A DNA stretch of 10,279 nt. Origin: Alphaproteobacteria bacterium. Its GTDB lineage: Bacteria; Pseudomonadota; Alphaproteobacteria; DSM-16000; Inquilinaceae. The position numbers and the translations under genes are program-made. Positions 1-7,129 of this stretch are shown piece after piece (the stretch's first letter is position 1; each line of letters opens with the position of its first letter). Where the stretch lies: positions 1-10,279 of the forward strand of contig JAJUFW010000055.1 of the NCBI GenBank assembly GCA_029263555.1, given 5' to 3'. The notes under the pieces were generated by a model. The model had not been told where the DNA came from, did no database searches, and saw only the letters and a program-made list of their open reading frames with translations.

Positions 1-2
1 AT

Positions 3-1238
3 TTCTCGCTCTTCCCGAACCTCTCGGTCGGCGAGAACATCACCTTCCTTCGTGCCGTCGCGGCCGGCGACGGGATGGTCCGGCACCGGGAACGGCGCCG
101 GCTCGCCGCCGAGACGCTGAAGCGGATGGACGTGGAAATCGACCTGGATCAGCCGGTCGAGTCCCTGCCGGTCGCCTCCAAGCAGCTTGTCGCGATCGCC
201 CGCGCGCTTGCCAACGACGCCCGCGTCATCGTCATGGACGAACCGACGACGGCGCTGACGCGGAGCGAGGTCGCAAGCCTCGTCCGGATCATCCGCACCC
301 TGAAGCAAGGCGGTGTCGCCTTTCTCTTCGTGAGCCACAAGATCGAAGAGGTTTTCGAGGTCTGCGACACGATCACGGTCCTGCGCGACGGGCGGGTCGT
401 CGCCGAGGGCGCGACGGAAGGCTTCGACGGCGACCGGCTGGTCGAGGCGATGACGGGCCGCGCCGTCTCCAGCCAGCGGCTTCCGCGCTCCCCGGTCGAG
501 ACGTCGCCGCCTTTTCTTTCCGTCCGCGGCCTCGCCCGGCGGGGGGAATATGCGGGCATCGACCTCGATCTCCACCCGGGCGAGATCGTGTCGATCGTCG
601 GCCTTCTCGGATCCGGGCGGACCGAGCTGGCGCTCACCCTTTTCGGCGCCCTGGCCCCCGATGCCGGCGAGATCCACATCGGCGGCGAGCCGGTGCGCTT
701 CCGCAATGTCCACGATGCGATCGCGGCCGGCATCGCCTATGTGCCGGAGGACCGGCTCTCGGAAGGTCTCTTCCTCAACCAGCCGATCCGCGACAACATC
801 GCCGTATCCAGCTTCGAGCGGGATCAGCGGGGCGGATGGCTCGACCTGACGCGGCTGACGTCCCGGGCGGAGGCCGCGTTGTCCAGGCTGCGCATCAAGG
901 CCGCCTCGGTCTCGGCGCCGGTCGTGACCCTTTCGGGCGGGAACCAGCAGCGCGTCGTGCTGGCGCGCTGGATGGAACGCAGCCCGCGGCTCATGATCCT
1001 GAACGGGCCGACGGTCGGCGTCGACGTCGGCTCGAAGCGCGAAATCCACGAACTGCTCATGGCGCTGAGCCGTTCGGGAACGGCGGTCCTGGTCGTGACC
1101 GACGACCTGGGCGAGGCGCTGGCCCTTTCCGACCGGCTGCTGGTGATGGTCCGTGGCGCGATCACGGCGTCCTTCGACGGCGACGCGATCGACGAGGAAC
1201 GGCTCTATGCCGAAGTAACCCGGGAGCATGCTCAATGA
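3..1238 (+). CDS. Sugar ABC transporter ATP-binding protein, CUT2 family (5' end missing)
   Basis: The reading frame is open from the window edge, so the first ATPase domain has lost its Walker A region. The first visible residues, FPNLSVGEN, are typical of the stretch after the Q-loop. Counting from base 3, domain 1 shows a weak signature (LPVASKQ), Walker B DEPTTAL (residues 79-85) and an H-loop VSHK. Domain 2 has GLLGSGRTE in place of a standard Walker A (about residue 200), a good signature LSGGNQQR (about 310) and a degenerate Walker B LNGPTVGVDVG, with N334 and G335 where Asp-Glu is usual. Two ATPase domains in one chain is the RbsA/XylG/AraG pattern. The protein would sit on the inner face of the membrane and power sugar uptake through the permease that follows, which it overlaps by 4 bp. 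The substrate-binding protein gene is presumably upstream of the window. Confidence 0.95.
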   Translation, partial: FSLFPNLSVGENITFLRAVAAGDGMVRHRERRRLAAETLKRMDVEIDLDQPVESLPVASKQLVAIARALANDARVIVMDEPTTALTRSEVASLVRIIRTLKQGGVAFLFVSHKIEEVFEVCDTITVLRDGRVVAEGATEGFDGDRLVEAMTGRAVSSQRLPRSPVETSPPFLSVRGLARRGEYAGIDLDLHPGEIVSIVGLLGSGRTELALTLFGALAPDAGEIHIGGEPVRFRNVHDAIAAGIAYVPEDRLSEGLFLNQPIRDNIAVSSFERDQRGGWLDLTRLTSRAEAALSRLRIKAASVSAPVVTLSGGNQQRVVLARWMERSPRLMILNGPTVGVDVGSKREIHELLMALSRSGTAVLVVTDDLGEALALSDRLLVMVRGAITASFDGDAIDEERLYAEVTREHAQ

Positions 1239-2254
1239 GGTCCACCGTCACCCGCGTGCTGGGGTCGCCCCAGGGGGTCGTTCTAGTGGTGGCGATCGTC
1301 TTCGCCGCCGGAGTATCGGTCCTCAATCCGGCGTTCTTTTCCGCCGCCAGCCTCGTTGATCTGTGCCGCAACGCCCTGGTGACCGGCATTTTCGCGGTCG
1401 GTGTCATGATGGTGCTCGCCTCCGGCGGCATCGACGTGTCGTTCACGGCGATCGGGGCCTTCGCCCTATACGCGACAATGAAGATCGTGCTGGGGCTCGA
1501 TCTCGACATGCCGATCCTCGGATATTTCGCGGTCGCCGCGGTGATCGGGGCGGGGCTCGGCCTGGTCAACGGACTCCTGATCGGCGGGCTGGGGCTTCCC
1601 ACGCTGATGGTCACCCTCGGCACCCTCAGCCTGTTCCGGGGTGCGCTCCTCGTGTTCCTCGGGACCGTCTACATCTCGACCATGCCGCGCGAGGTCATTT
1701 CCTTCTCCCGGACGGTTCTCGTCCGCATCGAGAACGCGGCCGGGCAGATGGTCTCGCTGCCGATCTCGTTCCTGGTGCTGGTCGCGGTCGCGATCGTCGT
1801 CGCCGCGCTCATGAACTTCACGATGTTCGGGCGCAAGATCTATGCGATCGGCGGCTCGGAGGAGGCAGCGATGCGCCTCGGGATCAATGTCCGTCGCGTC
1901 AAGGTGCTGATCTACGTGATCGCCGGGGCGATCGCGGGCCTTGCCGGCATCACCCACATGACCCTGGCCCGCATGGCCAATCCCTTCGATCTCGTCGGCA
2001 TGGAGCTCAACGTGATCGCGGCGGTGGTCCTGGGCGGCGCCCGGATCACCGGCGGGCACGGGACGGTCGCAGGCGCGCTGATCGGCGCCTTCGTCATCAC
2101 CATGATCAATACGACCCTCATGATGATCGGCGTTCCATCCTATTGGCAGAAGGTCGTCATCGGGTGCCTGATCATCGCGGGCACCGGACTGCCGGTCGCC
2201 ATCGATCGCTACATGCGCCACCGGGAGCGGATCGCACGTCCGCTTGCCGCATGA
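1235..2254 (+). CDS. Sugar ABC transporter permease, CUT2 (RbsC-like) family
   Basis: This is a 339-residue, very hydrophobic inner-membrane protein with about eight to ten helices, the normal length for BPD_transp_2 permeases. The hallmark GGIDVS motif follows the second helix. The cytoplasmic coupling stretch AIGGSEEAAMRLGI lies at about 200-213, followed by the usual GxxAGLAG helix and the VLGGARITGGHGT motif near residue 270. The start is set by the ATGA overlap with the ATPase gene stop (1235-1238) and by a GGGAG ribosome site at 1222-1226, so translation is probably coupled. It forms the membrane channel for the substrate powered by the upstream ATPase. Only one permease is visible: it may work as a homodimer, or a second could lie upstream of the window. 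The exact substrate cannot be read from the sequence; the adjoining kinase genes suggest a short sugar, ketose or polyol. Confidence 0.95.
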   Translation: MRSTVTRVLGSPQGVVLVVAIVFAAGVSVLNPAFFSAASLVDLCRNALVTGIFAVGVMMVLASGGIDVSFTAIGAFALYATMKIVLGLDLDMPILGYFAVAAVIGAGLGLVNGLLIGGLGLPTLMVTLGTLSLFRGALLVFLGTVYISTMPREVISFSRTVLVRIENAAGQMVSLPISFLVLVAVAIVVAALMNFTMFGRKIYAIGGSEEAAMRLGINVRRVKVLIYVIAGAIAGLAGITHMTLARMANPFDLVGMELNVIAAVVLGGARITGGHGTVAGALIGAFVITMINTTLMMIGVPSYWQKVVIGCLIIAGTGLPVAIDRYMRHRERIARPLAA

Positions 2255-2270
2255 CGCCATACACGAAGCC

Positions 2271-2276
2271 GGAGGA
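2271..2276 (+). promoter_or_regulatory. Ribosome binding site of dhaK
   Basis: GGAGGA lies four bases before ATG 2281. It decides between two in-frame starts: ATG 2251, which overlaps the permease stop as ATGA, and ATG 2281, where the protein begins MKKI like other DhaK proteins. The second is preferred. Confidence 0.75.
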
Positions 2277-2280
2277 AACG

Positions 2281-3273
2281 ATGAAGAAGATCCTGAACAG
2301 GGCGGCCGACTACGTCGACGAGATGCTGGAAGGCCTGTGTGCTGCCCATCCCGAATTCTACTCCCAGCCGGAGCGGCGGGTGATCGTCCGCGCCGGCGGC
2401 GCCGTCCAGGGCAAGGTCGGCATCGTCACCGGCGGCGGTTCCGGCCATCTCCCGATCTTCACGGGCTATGTCGGGCCCGGCCTGCTCGACGCCGCGGCGA
2501 TCGGCGACGTGTTCGCCAGCCCCTCGGCCGAGCAGATGGCGGCGGCGATGCGCTATGCGAACGGCGGCGCCGGCGTCCTGCGCCTCTACGGCAACTATGG
2601 CGGCGACGTCATGAATTTCGACATGGCCGGCGAGATGCTGGAGTTCGAGGACATCCGGTCCACGACCGTCCTGCTTGCCGACGACGTCGTCTCCGCGCCG
2701 CGCGAGGAGGCGTCCAAGCGCCGGGGCGTCGCGGGCATGGTCTATGCCTTCAAGATTGCCGGCGCCTGCGCCGACCGGATGGCCGACCTGGACGAGGTGA
2801 CGCGGGTCGCCCAGAAGGCGGCAGACGCATGCCGCTCGGTCGGCATGGCCCTGTCGCCCTGCACCGTGCCCCAGGCCGGCAAGCCGACCTTCACCCTCGG
2901 CGAGGACGAGATGGAGATGGGCATGGGCATCCATGGCGAGCCCGGCATCCGTCGCGAGAAGCTGAAGACGGCGGACGAGATCACGGACGAGATGATCGAC
3001 CTGCTGCTCGCCGACCGGCCGCTGAATCGCGGCGATCGGGTCTCGATCCTCGTCAATTCGCTGGGCGCGACCCCGCATGAGGAACTCTACATCATGTTCC
3101 GGCGCGCCCGGAAAAGGCTGGCCGATATCGGCGTGGAGATCGTCATGCCGCTCGTCGGCCGCTATGCGACCTCGATGGAAATGACCGGCGCGACGATCAC
3201 CATGATCGCCCTGGACGAGGAGCTGGAGCGGTTCCTGAAAGCACCGGCCGCGTGCGCCTTCTGGCAGGTATGA
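2281..3273 (+). CDS. dhaK: Dihydroxyacetone kinase-type subunit DhaK (variant subfamily)
   Basis: This 330-residue protein is the substrate-binding subunit of a Dha-type kinase. In family enzymes a histidine forms a covalent hemiaminal with the ketose, which the partner DhaL then phosphorylates. The three functional residues of E. coli DhaK fall at identical numbers here: H56 in GGGSGH, D109 in NYGGDVMNF and H218 in GMGIHGEPG. Other family motifs are SPCTVPQAGKP and LVNSLGATP. Two differences stand out. The glutamate after H56 (family GHEP) is leucine (GHLP). The segment between DEMIDLLL and GDRV is short, lacking the insertion of about 25 residues found in the classical enzyme, as I recall that sequence. 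The gene sits between an ABC permease and dhaL, without PTS-type DhaM. The substrate may be dihydroxyacetone or a related ketose such as an erythrulose; this is inference. Confidence 0.93.
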   Translation: MKKILNRAADYVDEMLEGLCAAHPEFYSQPERRVIVRAGGAVQGKVGIVTGGGSGHLPIFTGYVGPGLLDAAAIGDVFASPSAEQMAAAMRYANGGAGVLRLYGNYGGDVMNFDMAGEMLEFEDIRSTTVLLADDVVSAPREEASKRRGVAGMVYAFKIAGACADRMADLDEVTRVAQKAADACRSVGMALSPCTVPQAGKPTFTLGEDEMEMGMGIHGEPGIRREKLKTADEITDEMIDLLLADRPLNRGDRVSILVNSLGATPHEELYIMFRRARKRLADIGVEIVMPLVGRYATSMEMTGATITMIALDEELERFLKAPAACAFWQV

Positions 3274-3284
3274 GGAGCGGGGAG

Positions 3285-3878
3285 ATGTCGATCGACTCGG
3301 CCGTCATCGCCGCCGCGATCAGCCGCGTCGCGCAGGCGACCGCCGAATGTGCGGAGGAACTGAACACCGCGGACGGCGCCCTCGGCGACGGTGACCTGGG
3401 CATTACCGTGTCTCGCGGATTCGCCGAGGCCGCCGCGGCGACCCTTCCGCCGAATGTCGGGCTCGCGCTGCTCGAATGCGCCAAGGCCTTTCAGCGCGTC
3501 TCGTCCTCGTCCTACGGCACGCTGGTGGCGACGGGCTTCATGGCGGCCGCCAAGGCCGCCAAGGGGCGCGAAACCCTGGAGGCGGCGGAGATCCCGGGGC
3601 TGCTCGAAGCGGCGCTGGAGGCGATGATGGCGCGGGGCAAGGGCTCGCTCGGGGACAAGACTGTGCTCGACAGCCTGGACACCGTCATCGGCGCTATCAA
3701 GGGCCGCCCGGCCGAGGAAATGCTGGACGCGGCCAAGGCCGCGGCCGCGGAAACGGTCGAGACGTTCCGCGGCTTGCCGAACCGCCTTGGCCGGGCCCGG
3801 ATGTTCGGCGACGGAAGTATCGGGCTGCCCGATCCCGGGCAGCTCGCCTTCCAGCGCATCGTCGAGGGCCTCGGCTGA
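3285..3878 (+). CDS. dhaL: Dihydroxyacetone kinase-type subunit DhaL (variant subfamily)
   Basis: This 197-residue helical subunit holds the nucleotide and transfers phosphate to the ketose bound on DhaK. The metal-binding aspartates D30, D35 and D37 are present (ADGALGDGDLG), at the same numbers as in E. coli DhaL. GDKTVLDSL in the middle and GRARMFGDGSIGLPDPG near the end are further family motifs. It is unusual in two places: leucine replaces the histidine of GDGDHG (L38), and the phosphate-contacting loop, usually GGASG-like, reads SSSSYGT at 73-79. The chosen ATG has AGGAG at 3273-3277, seven bases away; ATG 3270, overlapping the dhaK stop, is in frame but has a poor ribosome site. With no DhaM in view, ATP (rather than a PTS-recharged ADP cofactor) is the likely phosphate source; this is inference. 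Confidence 0.93.
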   Translation: MSIDSAVIAAAISRVAQATAECAEELNTADGALGDGDLGITVSRGFAEAAAATLPPNVGLALLECAKAFQRVSSSSYGTLVATGFMAAAKAAKGRETLEAAEIPGLLEAALEAMMARGKGSLGDKTVLDSLDTVIGAIKGRPAEEMLDAAKAAAAETVETFRGLPNRLGRARMFGDGSIGLPDPGQLAFQRIVEGLG

Positions 3879-3904
3879 TCCTCCGGACCGGCGATCCCGA
3901 AAAA

Positions 3905-3930
3905 GAAAGGGCGGCTAAAGCCGCCCTTTC
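3905..3930. terminator. Bidirectional intrinsic terminator between dhaL and the cold-shock gene
   Basis: A perfect 11-bp stem (GAAAGGGCGGC with GCCGCCCTTTC) closes a four-base TAAA loop. On the + strand it is followed by CCTTTT; on the - strand by TTTTT. It lies 26 bases after the dhaL stop and 23 bases beyond the end of the convergent cold-shock gene, so it can end transcripts from both sides. Confidence 0.85.
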
Positions 3931-3953
3931 CCTTTTCCGCTTCCCGCAGGCGC

Positions 3954-4163
3954 TCAGAGAGCGCGCAGGTTCTCGGCCGATACCTTGCCCCGCTTCGGGT
4001 CGCGAACCGCATCGAACGAGAGCGACTGGCCCTCGACCAGATTGCCGATCCCGGCCCGCTCGACGGCGGAGATATGGACGAAGACGTCAGCCGAACCGTC
4101 TTCCGGCTCGATGAAGCCGTAGCCCTTCGTCGCGTTGAACCACTTCACTTTTCCGTTAGCCAT
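3954..4163 (-). CDS. Cold-shock domain protein, CspA family
   Basis: This 69-residue single cold-shock domain is the standard size for CspA-type RNA/DNA-binding proteins that act as RNA chaperones in the cytoplasm. It begins MANGKVKWFN; RNP1 is KGYGFI (residues 14-19) and RNP2 is VFVHI (about 28-32). The start has a near-ideal ribosome site, AAAGGAG at 4171-4177, seven bases upstream; a longer in-frame opening to 4214 is rejected because the upstream residues are unlike the family. The gene converges on dhaL across a shared terminator and lies about 290 bases downstream of secDF on the same strand, probably with its own promoter. Whether it responds to cold, as opposed to growth phase or other stress, cannot be told from the sequence. 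Confidence 0.96.
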   Translation of the reverse strand: MANGKVKWFNATKGYGFIEPEDGSADVFVHISAVERAGIGNLVEGQSLSFDAVRDPKRGKVSAENLRAL

Positions 4164-4455
4164 GGAATGTCTCCTTTGTGGCATTCGCCTTGTGCGAACT
4201 GCACAAGCCGTCAAATCACTCCGGCGGTAGTCTCAGGCTTACGGAGAAGGCTGACGAACGTAGTCCAGAGAAACTCGATCCAGAGAACGTGGGGGCTGCG
4301 GCCCCGAGATGCAAGGAGGAAATCCGGGGGGACGGTCACGGGACCGATCGCCTGTGTTTTTGGGATCTCGTTCCCGCGCGAAATCGAATTCCTGATGCTT
4401 GAGCCGGTTGGTACCGGGCGGCGTTGTCACGCCGCCCGACCTTCCGACGGCGCGA
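4164..4455 (-). promoter_or_regulatory. Leader and presumed promoter region of the cold-shock gene
   Basis: This 292-base gap between secDF and the cold-shock gene holds no convincing gene. On the - strand a hairpin (7-bp stem CTTGTGC/GCACAAG, loop of five, 4189-4207) stands 11 bases upstream of the ribosome site at 4171-4177. Its left arm could alternatively pair with CACAAAG at the start of the ribosome site. A smaller GC hairpin lies near 4291-4305. I could not identify a convincing -35/-10 pair. Confidence 0.4.
4415..4438 (-). terminator. Possible terminator hairpin after secDF
   Basis: A perfect 10-bp GC-rich stem (CGGGCGGCGT with ACGCCGCCCG) and a four-base loop start 17 bases past the secDF stop. 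No T-tract follows on the - strand, so it may be a weak or factor-assisted terminator, or an mRNA 3'-end stabilising structure. Confidence 0.5.
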
Positions 4456-7011
4456 CTATGCCGCCTGGCTCTCCGGACCTGGTTCTTCGGCGGGCTCCGG
4501 CGCCTGGCGTCGAAGCCGGTTCTCGCCGAGGAACAGGAGGATCGGGGCGGCGATGAACACGGACGAGCTGGCCCCCACGGCGATGCCGAACAGCATCGGG
4601 ATGGCGAAGCTCGATACCGCGCTGCCGCCCGCCAACGCCATGGGCAGGAGCGCCAGGAACGCGGTCGCCGATGTGTAGAGGCTCCGCGCCAGCGTCTGGT
4701 TGATGCTCATGTCGATTAGTTCGCGCAGCGGCATCCGCTTGTAGAGGCGCAGATTCTCCCGCATCCGGTCATAGATGACCACCTTGTCGTTGACCGAATA
4801 GCCGATCAGCGTGAGCAGCGCGGCGACGGCCGTCAGGTTGAAGTCCAATCCGGTCAGCGCGAAGAAGCCGACCGCCTTCGTCACGTCCAGGATCAGGGTG
4901 AGGATGGCCCCGATGGCGAACTGCCATTCGAACCGGACCCAGATGTAGATCAGCATCGCCAGGCTGGCGAATGCGACCGCCAAGAAGCCCGCGCGATAAA
5001 GCTCGTCGCTGACCTTGGGGCCGACGACCTCCGTCCGTTCGAACTCGGCGCCGGGAGCGACGGCCGAGATCGCCTCGCGCACCCGCTCCACTGCCGCCAT
5101 CTGGGCTTCGTCGTCGCCCGGTTGGCGCTGGACGCGCACCAGGACGTTGGAGGGACCGCCGAACTCCTGCAGACCGACCTCGCCCAGATCCAGCCCGTCG
5201 AGCGCGCCGCGGAGCCCGGCGAGGTCCGCCGGGCCGTCGGTCCTGACCTCAAGCAGGATGCCCCCGACGAAGTCGACACCGTAGTTGAGGCCGGGTTTGA
5301 CGAACAGGCCGATCGACGCGATGGAGAGAACGAGAGAGACCGCGATCCCGGCGAAACGGGCGCGCATGAACCCGATACTCGTGTCGTCGGGGATCAGCTT
5401 CAGCCCGAACAGCGGTCGGATGACCAGCTGCTTCGGGCGGGCCCTCCGGACCCAGGTCACCATCACGTAGCGCACCACCGAAACGGCGGTGAACATCGAA
5501 ATGCCGATGCCCAGCGCCATGGTGACGGCAAATCCGCGGACCGGGCCCGAGCCGAAGGCGAACAGGAGGACCGTCGCGATCAGGGTCGTCAGGTTGGAAT
5601 CGACGATCGTCGCGAAGGCGCGGCTGAAACCCGCATCGAGCGCGGCCATGGCGCTTCTGCCCCGCCGTGTCTCCTCCCGGATCCGTTCGTTGATCAGGAC
5701 GTTGGCGTCGACCGCAAGCCCGATGCCGAGCACGATGCCGGCGATGCCGGGCAGCGTCAGCGTCGCGCCCAGAAGGGACAGGGCGGCGAAGGTCAGGACG
5801 ATGTTCAGGACCAGCGCCATGTTGGCGAGCATGCCCCAGGCGCCGTAGAGCATCACCATGAAGCCGACGACGAGGGCAAAGCCCAGAAGACCGGTATAGA
5901 GGCCCATCTGGATGGCATCCTGGCCAAGATCCGGCCCGACGGTCCTTTCCTCGATGACCTTGAGCGGGGCGGGCAGGGCGCCGGCCCGCAGCATGACGGA
6001 GAGGTCCTGCGCCTCCTGGACCGTGAAGCTGCCGCTGATCTGGCCAGAGCCGCCGGTGATCGGCTCGCGGATCACCGGCGCGCTCAGGACCTTGCCGTCC
6101 AGGACGATGGCGAAGCGTCGGCCGACATTCTCCCTTGTGATGTCGGCAAAGCGTGTGGCCCCGATGCTGTCGAAGCGGAACGTCACCACGGGCGCGCCGG
6201 TCTGGGGATCGAAGCCGGCGCCCGCATCCACCAGGCGGTCGCCTTCCAGCATGATCCGCCGCCGGACGGGATAGAGCTCGCCTGCCGTTTCTCCCGGAAG
6301 GATCTGGATGCCGGCCGGCGGCCGGCCGCCCTGCAGCCGTGCCGGATCCAGGGTTTCGTCCAGCAGATGGAACGTCATCCGGGCGGTGGTGCCCAGGAGC
6401 GCCTTGATCCGGCCGGGATCCTGTACGCCCGGAAGCTGGATCAGGATGCGGTCCGCGCCCTGCTGCATGATGGTGGGCTCCGCGACGCCGGTTTCGTCGA
6501 TGCGCCGGCGGACGACCTCGAGGCTTTGCTCGAGGGCGGCCTGGGTCGCTTCCGCGATGGCCGCGGGGGTGGGGGCGATGCTGACGCTTCCTCCCGATCG
6601 GCTGACCGTGTACGGGGACGCCAACGTGCCGGAAGGACCTGAGGAGAGCAGCGAGGGCAATCCGCGAATGATCCGTACGGCATCGTCGGCCATATCCGGG
6701 TCACCGAACGTCACCACAAGCCTGCCGTCGTCGATGCTGATGGCGTCGGGCGGAACGCCCTCCGCCCGCAGTGCCCGGCCGACCTCGTCGGCGAGGTCCT
6801 GCTCTCGCGCCTGGAACAGGGACGCGGAATCGACCTCCAGCAGCAGGTGCGACCCGCCCCTAAGGTCCAGTCCCAGCGTGACCTGCTGTTTCGGCAGCCA
6901 ATCGGGCAGGCGGTCGAGCTGTTCGCGGGAAAGCAGGTTCGGCGCGGCGATCAGGAAGCCGGCCAGGATGAGGATCGCGAAGGTCGCGACCTTCCAACGG
7001 GGATATTGCAT
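4456..7011 (-). CDS. secDF: Protein translocase subunit SecDF (SecD-SecF fusion)
   Basis: This is an 851-residue inner-membrane protein that uses the proton motive force to pull exported proteins through SecYEG from the periplasmic side. The SecD half has a first helix at about 8-27, the LGLDLRGG motif at 46-53, a long periplasmic domain including VLDGKVLSAPVI, then a helical block with LGIGLAVDANVLINERIREE (about 424-443). The SecF half begins near 540, with NYGVDFVGG (about 572-580) and a helical block containing IGYSVNDKVVIYDRMREN (about 735-752). About 12 helices in all. Fusion of the two subunits is known in Bacillus and several alphaproteobacteria, so it is not a local artefact. The start has only a modest ribosome site (TAAGG, nine bases away), which may be functional: the gene upstream looks like an arrest-peptide leader that could control access to it. 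Confidence 0.97.
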   Translation of the reverse strand: MQYPRWKVATFAILILAGFLIAAPNLLSREQLDRLPDWLPKQQVTLGLDLRGGSHLLLEVDSASLFQAREQDLADEVGRALRAEGVPPDAISIDDGRLVVTFGDPDMADDAVRIIRGLPSLLSSGPSGTLASPYTVSRSGGSVSIAPTPAAIAEATQAALEQSLEVVRRRIDETGVAEPTIMQQGADRILIQLPGVQDPGRIKALLGTTARMTFHLLDETLDPARLQGGRPPAGIQILPGETAGELYPVRRRIMLEGDRLVDAGAGFDPQTGAPVVTFRFDSIGATRFADITRENVGRRFAIVLDGKVLSAPVIREPITGGSGQISGSFTVQEAQDLSVMLRAGALPAPLKVIEERTVGPDLGQDAIQMGLYTGLLGFALVVGFMVMLYGAWGMLANMALVLNIVLTFAALSLLGATLTLPGIAGIVLGIGLAVDANVLINERIREETRRGRSAMAALDAGFSRAFATIVDSNLTTLIATVLLFAFGSGPVRGFAVTMALGIGISMFTAVSVVRYVMVTWVRRARPKQLVIRPLFGLKLIPDDTSIGFMRARFAGIAVSLVLSIASIGLFVKPGLNYGVDFVGGILLEVRTDGPADLAGLRGALDGLDLGEVGLQEFGGPSNVLVRVQRQPGDDEAQMAAVERVREAISAVAPGAEFERTEVVGPKVSDELYRAGFLAVAFASLAMLIYIWVRFEWQFAIGAILTLILDVTKAVGFFALTGLDFNLTAVAALLTLIGYSVNDKVVIYDRMRENLRLYKRMPLRELIDMSINQTLARSLYTSATAFLALLPMALAGGSAVSSFAIPMLFGIAVGASSSVFIAAPILLFLGENRLRRQAPEPAEEPGPESQAA

Positions 7012-7019
7012 GGAATGAT

Positions 7020-7027
7020 ACCTTAGA
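7020..7027 (-). promoter_or_regulatory. secDF ribosome binding site (modest, possibly regulated)
   Basis: On the - strand the region reads TCTAAGGT, with AAGG nine bases before ATG 7011. A 6-bp hairpin (GCGGTC, loop GTTC, GGCCGC; 7030-7045) stands two bases upstream of this segment. The same eight bases can pair with ACCTGAGG at 7122-7129, which covers the last codon and stop of the upstream leader gene. Confidence 0.5.
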
Positions 7028-7121
7028 GCGCGGCCGAACGACCGCCGTCGGGACCGAAAGCGGCCCGGACAGGGAACCGGTGGATGAAGAAGCCGGGCGC
7101 CGCCGGGATCGGTGGCGCGGG

Positions 7122-7129
7122 CCTCAGGT
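7122..7129 (-). promoter_or_regulatory. Candidate anti-Shine-Dalgarno segment at the end of the leader gene
   Basis: On the - strand ACCTGAGG spans the last sense codon (ACC), the stop TGA and the next two bases. It can pair with TCTAAGGT at the secDF ribosome site: seven of eight positions pair (one a G-U wobble, one A-G mismatch). It lies about 13 bases beyond the Arg-Ala-Pro-Pro codons, near the leading edge of a ribosome paused there. No folding calculation was possible. Confidence 0.35.

Noticed and set aside
2251..2280. Earlier dhaK start overlapping the permease stop (ATGA)
   Set aside because: It adds ten residues not typical of DhaK and lacks a ribosome site; GGAGGA sits just before ATG 2281.
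4178..4402. Small + strand frame in the gap before the cold-shock gene
   Set aside because: There is no ribosome site, no recognisable product and no codon bias; the region reads as leader and promoter of the - strand gene.
5122..6642. Long + strand open frame (about 500 codons) opposite secDF
   Set aside because: It is antisense to a clear SecDF; the product is Asp/Arg/Gly/His-rich with no motif or hydrophobic core, a usual shadow in GC-rich DNA.
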